Positions 7,362 to 14,564 of a stretch of DNA of 22,561 bases are shown one piece after another (the stretch's first letter is position 1; each line of letters opens with the position of its first letter). Where the stretch lies: IMG/VR virus record IMGVR_UViG_3300020448_000043, positions 1 to 22,561 of that record; one strand, given 5' to 3'. Below the pieces are notes generated by a model. It saw only the letters and a program-made list of their open reading frames with translations, had not been told where the DNA came from and did not search any database. The stretch comes from a virus. A program made the position numbers and the translations under genes.

Positions 7362-8978
7362 CTACATATTCTCTATTTTCCATTGCTGACCTTCATCATC
7401 AACGAAAGTATTCACCTCGACACCAGTATCAATGAAACCAAACGGCAACATCTCCTCTTCCATTCTTCGTATTCTTTCTTCGTATATAGCTTTCCTCGTA
7501 TCCATGTTAGATAATTCTTGAAAGTACGAATCAGTTGTCATCCACGCAAACATTATCAGGGTGTCAACTAAATCATCATTTCGACCAGATTCTGCCTCAA
7601 ATTTTATGCCTTTAGAAACGAAACTAGATAATTCGTTAATAGTATCATAATCTTGTATTATTAAAGCATCCTCTTCGATCAAACTTTTTAAGTTCATGCA
7701 ACCAACTTTTTTAGTTGATTTTGTTGTCCTAAGACCTAAAGTTATAGAACTACCAAATCCAGAACCAATCGATTGTCCCTTTCTAGGGTCACTGTTTATA
7801 GACAACATATTATCTAATTCATATTCATGATACAAAATATCACTGACTTGTTGTCCAATATCATTTATTTCTACTAGTACATATGTATCATTATATAGTT
7901 TTGCAAACTGTTGAATCACAGTAGGAAAAACCATAGGAGCGGTTTTATTAGAATGAAAAGTCGCAACTTGTGTATATGGAGCTTCTGTTGCATCAAAAAT
8001 CGAAAACGCAGAATAATCTCCTCCCCTTCCCCTTGCACAATCCACCGTCATATAGTATAAGTGGTCTTTTTTAGGAGAATCATAAATTTTAATCGCACCA
8101 TCATATGCCTTTTTTATCGGTGTTTTGAAAACAAGAGATTTTAATTTTGCAGTATTAATAAGAGTATTTGTACTGCCTAAAAACTCTGTTTCAAACTCTT
8201 GTTTAAATTGTTCTGGAGAAGTATTTTTTATTGTTTGTTCTTTCCATTTTGCATCTCTGCCTGGCACTTCTGACCAGTGAACTTCTAGAGGAATATATGA
8301 ATTTCTGTCTTCTTGTGCATCTACCCAAAGTTTATAAAAATGATTCATTCCTTGAGGAGTAGAAACAATAATAACTTTTGTTGATGTACCAGAAGAAATA
8401 GTAGGATAAACGGAATTAAAAAATTCTTCTGCAATTTCATTCGGAACAAACGCAAATTCGTCTAAAAAAAGAATATTATAAGAACCACCACGAATTGCAG
8501 ATGAAGATGTTGCAGCTGCCATCACCTTTGCACCATTTTCTAATTCTAAACTTCCTTTGTTCCAAACTAAAACTCCTTGTTGTAACCATTTGGGAAGATA
8601 TTCATATGCCATCTGCAATCTACCCAACAATTCTCTCGCAGTCGAAAGTTTGTTTGCAAGTAAAGCAACAGATACATCTTTATTAAAAAGTAGATAATGA
8701 AGAAAAAATGCAATACAAGTTATAGATTTACCAGACTGTCTACCAACTTTACATATACTGAATCTATTATCAGTAAATGTTTGAACCATTTTTTCTTGAA
8801 ATGGATATAAATCGAAAGGAATTAAACCTTTATCTAGATTAACAATTTGAACATATGACTTAATAAAGTATATTGGGTCTTCCATACACTTTACATATTC
8901 TTTTGCTTGCTCTTCTGTCCATTCGATTGTAACCCCAGCTGATTTTAGATTGGGGTTATTAAGATAAATATCATTCAT
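7362..8978 (-). CDS. 17: Terminase large subunit gp17 (packaging ATPase and nuclease)
   Basis: Motor that pumps DNA through the portal and cuts the concatemer. 538 aa (T4: 610). The ATPase domain shows Walker A GRQSGKS (79-85), Walker B ILFLDEFAF (169-177, with D173/E174), and the coupling motif IVSTPQG (204-210). The RNase H-like nuclease domain shows its three acidic motifs: MTVDCARGRGGDYSAF (D313), YVLVEIND (E370), and RNDDLVDTLIMFAW (D469 or D472). The C-terminus is shorter than in T4. AGGA precedes the ATG by seven bases. The start lies two bases past the HAD nucleotidase stop, so gp16, nucleotidase and gp17 look like one translation unit. Confidence 0.97.
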   Translation of the reverse strand: MNDIYLNNPNLKSAGVTIEWTEEQAKEYVKCMEDPIYFIKSYVQIVNLDKGLIPFDLYPFQEKMVQTFTDNRFSICKVGRQSGKSITCIAFFLHYLLFNKDVSVALLANKLSTARELLGRLQMAYEYLPKWLQQGVLVWNKGSLELENGAKVMAAATSSSAIRGGSYNILFLDEFAFVPNEIAEEFFNSVYPTISSGTSTKVIIVSTPQGMNHFYKLWVDAQEDRNSYIPLEVHWSEVPGRDAKWKEQTIKNTSPEQFKQEFETEFLGSTNTLINTAKLKSLVFKTPIKKAYDGAIKIYDSPKKDHLYYMTVDCARGRGGDYSAFSIFDATEAPYTQVATFHSNKTAPMVFPTVIQQFAKLYNDTYVLVEINDIGQQVSDILYHEYELDNMLSINSDPRKGQSIGSGFGSSITLGLRTTKSTKKVGCMNLKSLIEEDALIIQDYDTINELSSFVSKGIKFEAESGRNDDLVDTLIMFAWMTTDSYFQELSNMDTRKAIYEERIRRMEEEMLPFGFIDTGVEVNTFVDDEGQQWKIENM

Positions 8979-8979
8979 A

Positions 8980-9483
8980 TTATATTCCTAATTTTTTCAA
9001 TTGTGAAATAGTTCTTTGTGGTGATGTGTGTCTCACCCCAATTCCACCTTTTGCCTCCCACTCTTTTATATTTTTTATATGGTCATCAATTAGTATATTT
9101 GGTACACCATCGCTTGTTGCGTATTTTTGTTTGTCTTCTCTTTTTACTAAATTAATTCTATTCGCTGGAATCATTAAATGTTTACCTATCCAAAAATTCT
9201 TTCCTCTTCTACAATTTTTATCCCAACTTGCATACGCAGATAAAATATTTGGTTTTCTGTGTTTTATAAAATTCCACATCTTTTTTGCTCCAGGCATCCA
9301 TTCTAATTCATGCCAAAAATTAGAAAGACTTTCTATTTCTTTCTTAAGTTCCTGTTTTGATCTAGGAGTCAAGTCTGTACTAGCGAAATCTTGTCCTGTT
9401 CTTTTTTTTACACCGCCCATGAAATCGCACAGAACACCGTCCATGTCTACATAAATCTGTGCAGTTTCATTTGCCTCATTCAT
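8980..9483 (-). CDS. HAD-family phosphatase, 5'(3')-deoxyribonucleotidase-like
   Basis: A 167-aa soluble HAD-superfamily enzyme, of the type that dephosphorylates nucleotides. Motif I is YVDMDGVLCDF (11-21; nucleophile D13, acid/base D15). A motif II region is LSAYAS (81-86). Motif III is probably a Lys in KREDKQKYA (114-122), and motif IV is ILIDDHIKNIKEWEAKGG (130-147; metal-binding D133/D134). Length and motifs resemble the NT5C-like deoxynucleotidases, which could recycle or balance dNMPs, but some relatives act on other phosphate esters. It overlaps the end of gp16 by eight bases and ends one base short of gp17, so it is embedded in the terminase unit. T4 has no gene here. Confidence 0.8.
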   Translation of the reverse strand: MNEANETAQIYVDMDGVLCDFMGGVKKRTGQDFASTDLTPRSKQELKKEIESLSNFWHELEWMPGAKKMWNFIKHRKPNILSAYASWDKNCRRGKNFWIGKHLMIPANRINLVKREDKQKYATSDGVPNILIDDHIKNIKEWEAKGGIGVRHTSPQRTISQLKKLGI

Positions 9484-9931
9484 TTGTTCTATTTTTCCCT
9501 TTAAGTGCTTCTAGAAATTGGTTTGTATCACCAACAAAAACAGCATTATTTACAACTTTATTTGGACTATTTCCATCTTTTGTGTTTCTAACCTTATTCA
9601 TCATTGCTTGCATTTCAATTAAGTCTTTTGCTAACTCTCCTGTAGTTTTCATCAATTGACCAGCAACTTCATAAGCTCTTGGATGTTGACTCTGTTCTGC
9701 AAGTTGCACAAGACTTGAAAGAGCCTCTTGACCTTGTTGTACTAAATTATATAGTGTTTCTCTTTGAAAATTATAATCACTTTCTATATCCTTATCTCTT
9801 TCTATTTCTTGGTCATAATATTCTATTTCTTGTTTTTTTGCCTTGACAATTTTTTTAGAGTCCGATATAGTATCCTCAAGATCAAGAAAGTCATTTAACT
9901 TATCTTCCATAGTTGTTGCAGTTTTATTCAT
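9476..9931 (-). CDS. 16: Terminase small subunit gp16
   Basis: Recognises DNA for packaging and stimulates gp17. 151 aa (T4: 164). An N-terminal charged coiled-coil-like region (about 10-52) is followed by the family-typical core RETLYNLVQQGQEALSSLV (57-75), QHPRAYEVAGQLMKT (82-96), and a C-terminal NNAVFVGDTNQFLEAL (128-143). ATG at 9931 has GGAG nine bases upstream and follows the gp15 stop directly. The order gp15-gp16-(nucleotidase)-gp17 supports the call. Confidence 0.93.
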   Translation of the reverse strand: MNKTATTMEDKLNDFLDLEDTISDSKKIVKAKKQEIEYYDQEIERDKDIESDYNFQRETLYNLVQQGQEALSSLVQLAEQSQHPRAYEVAGQLMKTTGELAKDLIEMQAMMNKVRNTKDGNSPNKVVNNAVFVGDTNQFLEALKGKNRTNE

Positions 9932-9932
9932 A

Positions 9933-10676
9933 TCAGAACTCCGTTATAGTCTCACTAAATCCAAAATCATCTGTAGATGTTGCCGTCAAAGGATTTGGTA
10001 CTATCTCTGATTTTGCGTATGATTGAGTTTGCAAATCTTGATTCTTAATATTAGTTATTGCTTTTCTAATCTGTTCTTGTCTTTGTGTATTTGCATAGAG
10101 ATATCCTTTGATATTAAAACTTAATGTCCAGATTAATGCTCTTCTTGTCAAAAAGTCTCCCTCATATTCATCTTGTGTATCTACTGACTCCAAAGTAATT
10201 GGTGTATCTCTTGTTATTCCCATATCATCAGTATCTTTAATTGGTAAAGTAAAACTTGGAGTAAAAAATGGTAAAACTTGTTCTAATATTTGAGTTCCAT
10301 CTTCTGCATTTTTAGTTATGATAGATAGTGTCATTCCTATATCGTATGGAACTGGATTATAAACAAATAATTGTACAGTATTATCAGAGGTATCTTGTTT
10401 TTTATATCCACCAGTTTTTACCATTTTTCTTGCTGGGTCATAACTTAATGATGATATTTCAAAACTCATTCTTGGTAATACAATTGCAGTTTCTGCCTGT
10501 GTATTAACTCTCGCTAAATATTTTTGCATGGGCCCATACGAAACTGGAACTCTAATTATCTGTTGGGTAGTTCCATTAGAGTCTTTTCTTTCGATGTCAA
10601 CATCATCAAAGATTGTGCCAAACGCAATAACATAATTTCTTAATGTTCCTCTATATTGTGGTGTAATTCCTAACAT
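9933..10676 (-). CDS. 15: Tail completion / sheath-stabilising protein gp15
   Basis: Caps the top of the tail tube and sheath and joins the tail to the neck (gp13/gp14). 247 aa (T4: 272). Similar to T4 gp15 as I recall it: YRGTLRNYVIAFGTIFDDVDIER (8-30), IIRVPVSYGPMQKYLAR (40-56), VLPRMSFEISSLSYDPARK (66-84), YNPVPYDIGMTLSIITKNAEDGTQILEQVLPFFTP (106-140), and LTRRALIWTLSFNIKGYLY (176-194). Its ATG shares one base with the gp14 stop (TAATG), so the two are translationally coupled. Confidence 0.93.
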   Translation of the reverse strand: MLGITPQYRGTLRNYVIAFGTIFDDVDIERKDSNGTTQQIIRVPVSYGPMQKYLARVNTQAETAIVLPRMSFEISSLSYDPARKMVKTGGYKKQDTSDNTVQLFVYNPVPYDIGMTLSIITKNAEDGTQILEQVLPFFTPSFTLPIKDTDDMGITRDTPITLESVDTQDEYEGDFLTRRALIWTLSFNIKGYLYANTQRQEQIRKAITNIKNQDLQTQSYAKSEIVPNPLTATSTDDFGFSETITEF

Positions 10677-11548
10677 TAGTACTTCTCACTAAATGGATTT
10701 GTTACAGAAAAGTCAATCACATCATCTGCTACGGCTTCAGAACTTATTACACTATTATCTACTGCTTGTGTGGTTTCTTGAACAAAACTATAAGTGTTTG
10801 TTGCACCAAGTAAATAATTTGCACCAGAGGTAACACCTATAGTAGAAACATTTTGTGCAAATGTTCCCGAAAGATTTGTTACTCTCAAAGTTTTAGTTCC
10901 AGAGTTCCATGATTCTACTGTTGCAGTCGCATCTGCACTTTCAAAATTAGTTCCTTGATATATACTTTCTCCAGAAGAATAATCTCCATTACCAGTTCCT
11001 AATGTCATGTCAATACTATAGACAGTTGTATAATTTGAGTCAGAAACTATATCATCAATTTCTGCAACTCCAGTATTAAAGTTTTCTTGAGAAAACTCAA
11101 ACAATTCTGTTGATAGTTTATAAACATAATTTTTTCCTAATTGATAAAAAGGAACTTCATCTTCTACAAATTTTATTTCAAAACATCTATCAACTAAAGG
11201 AAAATATAGTAAATCGCCCGCTTTCGGTTCTGACATAGAAGTTTCTGTTATAAATCTAGACTTAGATACTAATACGTTCAAAGTGTCTCTGACCTCTAAA
11301 CCAAATTTAGATAAAAAGTCTCCTTCACCTTCGAACCCCTGTGCATCTTCTATGTACATTTCTATAAGTGTTGCACTATTGAAAGATGTTATTGTAGATT
11401 CATTTAAAATTGAATCAACATTTACGTCTGTTCTTTTTAAATAATAAAAATTTTGGCCAGTAATCTGAATAGATTCTGTAACTAAAGAATCAACTACGTT
11501 TTGTTCTGAAACAGTAGATGTCTGATTAAAGTAGCTGTTAAGTGCCAT
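10676..11548 (-). CDS. 14: Neck protein gp14, with an inserted beta segment
   Basis: Neck protein that completes the head below the portal and forms the docking site for the tail. 290 aa (T4: 256). The core is recognisable: LVTESIQITGQNFYYLKR (22-39), QGFEGEGDFLSKFGLEVRDTLNVLVSKSRF (70-99), EPKAGDLLYFPLVDRCFEIKFVEDEVPFYQLGKNYVYKL (107-145), and a C-terminal NPFSEKY. Residues about 183-255 (TLGTGNGDYSSGESIYQG onward) look like an extra beta segment related to the one in gp13. The ATG follows the gp13 stop with no gap, with GGTGGGA just upstream. Confidence 0.93.
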   Translation of the reverse strand: MALNSYFNQTSTVSEQNVVDSLVTESIQITGQNFYYLKRTDVNVDSILNESTITSFNSATLIEMYIEDAQGFEGEGDFLSKFGLEVRDTLNVLVSKSRFITETSMSEPKAGDLLYFPLVDRCFEIKFVEDEVPFYQLGKNYVYKLSTELFEFSQENFNTGVAEIDDIVSDSNYTTVYSIDMTLGTGNGDYSSGESIYQGTNFESADATATVESWNSGTKTLRVTNLSGTFAQNVSTIGVTSGANYLLGATNTYSFVQETTQAVDNSVISSEAVADDVIDFSVTNPFSEKY

Positions 11549-12523
11549 TTATCCCACCATGAAATCAACAGGCAACTCATAAGATGAAGACATTTCCTCT
11601 TCTAACCTTGTTATCTCTTCGTTTGCCTCGTCTATAAGTCTTTGACCATTAAATTCTACACCGCCAGGCATTTGTATTCCAGAGTACTTAGATAAATTTT
11701 CTCCCCACTGTCTTTTTATTAATGCAGTTGCATATCTTTTTAACCATCTATCGTTCCAAACATCTTGATAAACTGTTGGGTCAAGATATCGATAACATTC
11801 TATGATTAAATATTCTCCAATATTTAATTCTTCTGCCCAATTGATATCCAAATGCAATTGATTTTGATGACGATTAAATCTTATTGGGACTCTTCCTGTA
11901 ATCATATCGTTGACTAATTGCATATGAGATTGAGTAACTTCATATGTTAACATTTCTGCACTTTGAAGATTGTAAACATCATTCAAATGCATTTGATAAC
12001 GAATATCAAAAAAACTTTTTACGTTTTGGTCTCTTTCATATAGAGGAATAACTCTTTTTATTCCTGTAATCAAGTCACTAGTAGTAAGATATCCGTTTTC
12101 TATATCTCCTTTATCTACAGAACTAATAACACCAGTTTTACCAGATGTTCCCCCTGTTATAGTTTCTGCTGCTTGAAAAGGTGGAGTTGAATTGGTCATC
12201 ATCTCATAAACAATATCAGAAGTTGTTCCATCTAATTTTGTCGAATGTACTATTGCAGTTGCACCACTTGTACCACCAGTGATTGTTTCACCATCAGTAA
12301 ATTCAGTGCCAACAGTAGTTGTAAGATTTAAGGTTGAACCAGTTATTTCGTGTTTGAGAAACACTTTTTCGGTTGCATCGTAATGATAATCACGATAATA
12401 TTCAAATGCATCATCTACCCTGTCTTCTACTTGGGTATCATCGATATTAATTTGAATTACTGGTTTACCAAGTTTTCGTAAACAATACTCTTTGAACTCT
12501 GTTTTAGATGTGATTCTCGCCAT
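11549..12523 (-). CDS. 13: Neck protein gp13, with a GGTSG double-repeat insert
   Basis: Head-completion neck protein that binds under the portal with gp14. 324 aa (T4: 309). The core matches T4-like gp13: KTEFKEYCLRKLGKPVIQINIDDTQVEDRVDDAFEYYRDYHYDATEKVFLKHEIT (7-61), then DIENGYLTTSDLITGIKRVIPLYE (140-163) and a long C-terminal part containing EYLIIECYRYLDP and NDRWLKRYATALIKRQWGENLSKY. Residues 62-139 split this core and hold two copies of ETITGGTSG. ATG has AGGAG eight bases upstream inside an inverted repeat, directly behind a late promoter. It heads the gp13-14-15-16-nucleotidase-17 unit. Confidence 0.95.
   Translation of the reverse strand: MARITSKTEFKEYCLRKLGKPVIQINIDDTQVEDRVDDAFEYYRDYHYDATEKVFLKHEITGSTLNLTTTVGTEFTDGETITGGTSGATAIVHSTKLDGTTSDIVYEMMTNSTPPFQAAETITGGTSGKTGVISSVDKGDIENGYLTTSDLITGIKRVIPLYERDQNVKSFFDIRYQMHLNDVYNLQSAEMLTYEVTQSHMQLVNDMITGRVPIRFNRHQNQLHLDINWAEELNIGEYLIIECYRYLDPTVYQDVWNDRWLKRYATALIKRQWGENLSKYSGIQMPGGVEFNGQRLIDEANEEITRLEEEMSSSYELPVDFMVG
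12104..12340 (-). repeat. Two-copy GETITGGTSG repeat insert in gp13
   Basis: Residues 62-140 of gp13 carry EFTDGETITGGTSGATAIVHS and FQAAETITGGTSGKTGVISS, with the shared nine residues ETITGGTSG 41 residues apart. Codons for the identical residues differ between copies (for example ATC ACT GGT GGT against ATA ACA GGG GGA), so the match is kept at the protein level. Flanking gp13 sequence reads continuously if the segment is removed. Confidence 0.8.
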
Positions 12524-12524
12524 T

Positions 12525-12549
12525 ATAGTAGCTCCTGTTTTGCTACTAT
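12525..12549 (-). promoter_or_regulatory. Inverted repeat enclosing the gp13 ribosome binding site
   Basis: On the minus strand ATAGTAGC, a nine-base loop AAAACAGGA, then GCTACTAT: a perfect 8-bp stem. AGGAG of the gp13 ribosome site lies in the loop and first stem base, and the 3' arm ends two bases before the ATG. The 5' arm overlaps the last three bases of the late promoter, and by the T4 rule lies upstream of the start point near 12541, so the hairpin could form only in read-through RNA. Confidence 0.6.
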
Positions 12550-12554
12550 TTATA
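12547..12554 (-). promoter_or_regulatory. T4-type late promoter ahead of gp13
   Basis: Minus-strand TATAAATA, preceded by T, in the 41-bp gap between the 164-aa fibre gene and gp13. It ends 23 bases before the gp13 ATG. It is the only candidate promoter seen for the whole gp13 to gp17 unit. Confidence 0.82.
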
Positions 12555-12564
12555 ATTATTTAGA

Positions 12565-13059
12565 TTATGTCCAGTTGCCTATGTTTTCCCAAGCAGTACC
12601 ATTCCAAAAATTTAAACTTTTTTCTGATACTGCATATGCAAGATCTCCATTTGTATTTCCAGATGCAGGCAATCCAGCCTCATTTATGTATTCAGTCGCA
12701 GTTATTCCATCTACATCACCCCAAGTCATGTTCGTTCCATCCGTAGTCAACCATTTATTTGCATTGCCAGATTGAGTTGGAAGTTCTGCTCCAGAAGAAG
12801 TATTGGGTGTTACTGCATCTATAACTTTTGCAACTGCACCAGCAACTTTAGTTAAATCTTCAACACTTGCTCCACTTATTAATGTTTGAGCCCTAGAATC
12901 TATCAGTGTTTCTAAAGTTTGATTTTCTGATTGTTTTATTTGATTTGCTATTCTTGCAAGTTTAAGTAAAGATAATGCATCAGCGCTCGGAATAGAACTT
13001 TCTAAATCAGTTGTAAGTGCAGACCTTGATGTATCTAATCTTGAATCTAAGTTTGACAT
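12565..13059 (-). CDS. Fibre-type protein, third of three tandem paralogues
   Basis: A 164-aa protein of the same family as the next two genes upstream. Residues 1-85 are a helical region (LDSRLDTSRSAL..LTKVAGAVAKVIDAV). Then comes LPTQSGNANKWLTTDGTNMTW (93-113), the linker motif found in many phage fibre proteins, and a C-terminal LNFWNGTAWENIGNW (149-163), a common short tip. A TTG in frame at 13074 extends the frame, but ATG at 13059 has GGAGAG seven bases upstream and overlaps the previous stop by one base (TAATG), so I chose it. It sits immediately upstream of gp13, where T4 has the whisker gene wac; a neck or tail fibre role is inferred. Confidence 0.72.
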   Translation of the reverse strand: MSNLDSRLDTSRSALTTDLESSIPSADALSLLKLARIANQIKQSENQTLETLIDSRAQTLISGASVEDLTKVAGAVAKVIDAVTPNTSSGAELPTQSGNANKWLTTDGTNMTWGDVDGITATEYINEAGLPASGNTNGDLAYAVSEKSLNFWNGTAWENIGNWT

Positions 13060-13517
13060 TACATTTCTCTCCAATTCCCAGATTCTAGAACATATAATTT
13101 GTTTATTGATGTTACATATGCAATATTATAAGATGCACTATTCGACAAATCAACCACATTAGTTACTGTTTTGATAGAAACATTCTGCCAAGAATCATTT
13201 GTTCCATCTGTTACTAAAAATTTACCAGAATTTCCCGATTGACTTGGAATAAACTCACCAGTTAAATTACTTGAAGTTGTTGACAACAACTCTTTAACCG
13301 CCCTACTAAGATAATCTAAATCTTCTGCTGTTGCAGAACTTGAAAGAGAACTAACTCTTGATGCAACTGCTTGTTCTAAACTAGTATCTTCTTCTTCTCC
13401 AATATTTTTTCCAGTTTTTGCATTTTTGGCTAGTTCTTTTGCATCAGAACTGGCAACTAATGTTGTAATTCTACTTAATATTGCAGCTGTTGATGTTTGT
13501 AAATTTGAATCTGCCAT
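13059..13517 (-). CDS. Fibre-type protein, second of three tandem paralogues
   Basis: A 152-aa paralogue of its neighbours. The N-terminal MADSNLQTSTAAILSRITTLVASSDAKELA lines up with MPDSNFTTAISDLLSRATSLVPTATARELY of the 342-aa protein. EQAVASRVSSLSSSATAEDLDYLSRAVKELL (48-78) matches the equivalent region there, and IPSQSGNSGKFLVTDGTNDSW (90-110) is the linker motif. The C-terminus is short (LYVLESGNWREM), again the small tip form. Only a weak ribosome site (AGAAG) is visible. Function unknown beyond a likely fibre or neck appendage. Confidence 0.7.
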   Translation of the reverse strand: MADSNLQTSTAAILSRITTLVASSDAKELAKNAKTGKNIGEEEDTSLEQAVASRVSSLSSSATAEDLDYLSRAVKELLSTTSSNLTGEFIPSQSGNSGKFLVTDGTNDSWQNVSIKTVTNVVDLSNSASYNIAYVTSINKLYVLESGNWREM

Positions 13518-13527
13518 TTTTATTCTT

Positions 13528-14556
13528 CTATGCTAGTGAAAATCCAGTTGGTATTGTATATTGAGGGCCTTGAGTGTGACTGATTATTTCTATTCGATAA
13601 TTCTCTCCACCATTTTGTTGTGTAGTAAAAGCTGGACGCATATTAGTAGTTCCATTCATGTTAATAGAACTTCCAGCTTGTGTGGCTGGATTATGATTAG
13701 GGCCCCATGACCCATTTGTTCCTAACCAAACTTTTCCAGCAGTTGTATCATAAGCAACCATTCTTATGTCATTTATATTCGCATTACCATTGAAAAAATT
13801 ACTACCATAGTTAGTAGTTCCATCAAAAAGTTTCCCATCTCTGTGAAGATAAATACTCTGGTCATATCCAGTTCCCACTTGATTATATCTTGCTTCACTA
13901 GCACCTTTCGGGAAATTCCCAGAGGCAATTCCAATCAAAGAATAATTTATTGTTCCCGAAATATATTTAACTTCGAAATAACCTTTACCTACCAAACCAT
14001 TTTCTTCTGTATGAGCTATCTGATTTGATGTAGGAGTTATATCTGCTTGATTGTCAGCAGTATAAGTAGAATTAATTACAGATTTAGATGTATCAAACGT
14101 GAAAGTTGTTTGGGGGGTGCCAATTGTTCTCCAACTTCCATCATAATACATTTTAATATCAGAACCAGAAATTATAACCTCTCCATTTGTTGTTCCTGTT
14201 TCTGATGTTTTTAGTGATGGGTGAGCATTATCCCATAAAGTAGAAAAACCATTCGTTTTTAATGTTTTCCCAGAATTTCCTGTGTCGCTCGGAAGATAAA
14301 CACCAGAAACTATAGTATTTTCTAACATATTCGCAATAGATTTGCCAAGGAACTCTTTTTCAGTTAAAGTTGCAGAAGATAATAGGGAATTTATTCTAGA
14401 ATTAAGAGCATTTTCAAATGTTGCATCATCAGTCTTTTTAATTCTTTTGACGCAATTTGTTATTTGATAAAGTTCTCTTGCCGTAGCAGTAGGTACTAAA
14501 CTTGTTGCTCTACTTAGTAGATCTGAAATTGCAGTTGTAAAATTTGAATCTGGCAT
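13528..14556 (-). CDS. Fibre-type protein with C-terminal SPRY-like domain, first of three paralogues
   Basis: A 342-aa protein. Residues 1-110 are the shared paralogue module ending in LPSDTGNSGKTLKTNG; 115-147 is a small linker domain (GEVIISGSDIKMYYDGSWRTIG). Residues about 150-342 look like a SPRY/concanavalin-type beta sandwich: GKGYFEVKYISG, YSLIGIASG, SIYLHRDGKLFDG, DIRMVAYDTTAGKVWLGTNGSW, MRPAFTTQQNG, and the ending YTIPTGFSLA, a form I associate with phage SPRY-like tips. Such domains bind proteins or glycans, so a receptor or surface-binding tip is plausible. AGGATGG lies just before the ATG. The domain call is from pattern reading and needs a profile search. Confidence 0.72.
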   Translation of the reverse strand: MPDSNFTTAISDLLSRATSLVPTATARELYQITNCVKRIKKTDDATFENALNSRINSLLSSATLTEKEFLGKSIANMLENTIVSGVYLPSDTGNSGKTLKTNGFSTLWDNAHPSLKTSETGTTNGEVIISGSDIKMYYDGSWRTIGTPQTTFTFDTSKSVINSTYTADNQADITPTSNQIAHTEENGLVGKGYFEVKYISGTINYSLIGIASGNFPKGASEARYNQVGTGYDQSIYLHRDGKLFDGTTNYGSNFFNGNANINDIRMVAYDTTAGKVWLGTNGSWGPNHNPATQAGSSINMNGTTNMRPAFTTQQNGGENYRIEIISHTQGPQYTIPTGFSLA

Positions 14557-14564
14557 TTTCCATC

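Noticed and set aside
13060-13074. TTG start adding five residues to the 164-aa fibre protein
   Set aside because: The added codons contain the GGAGAG ribosome site for the ATG at 13059, which is coupled to the previous stop as TAATG.
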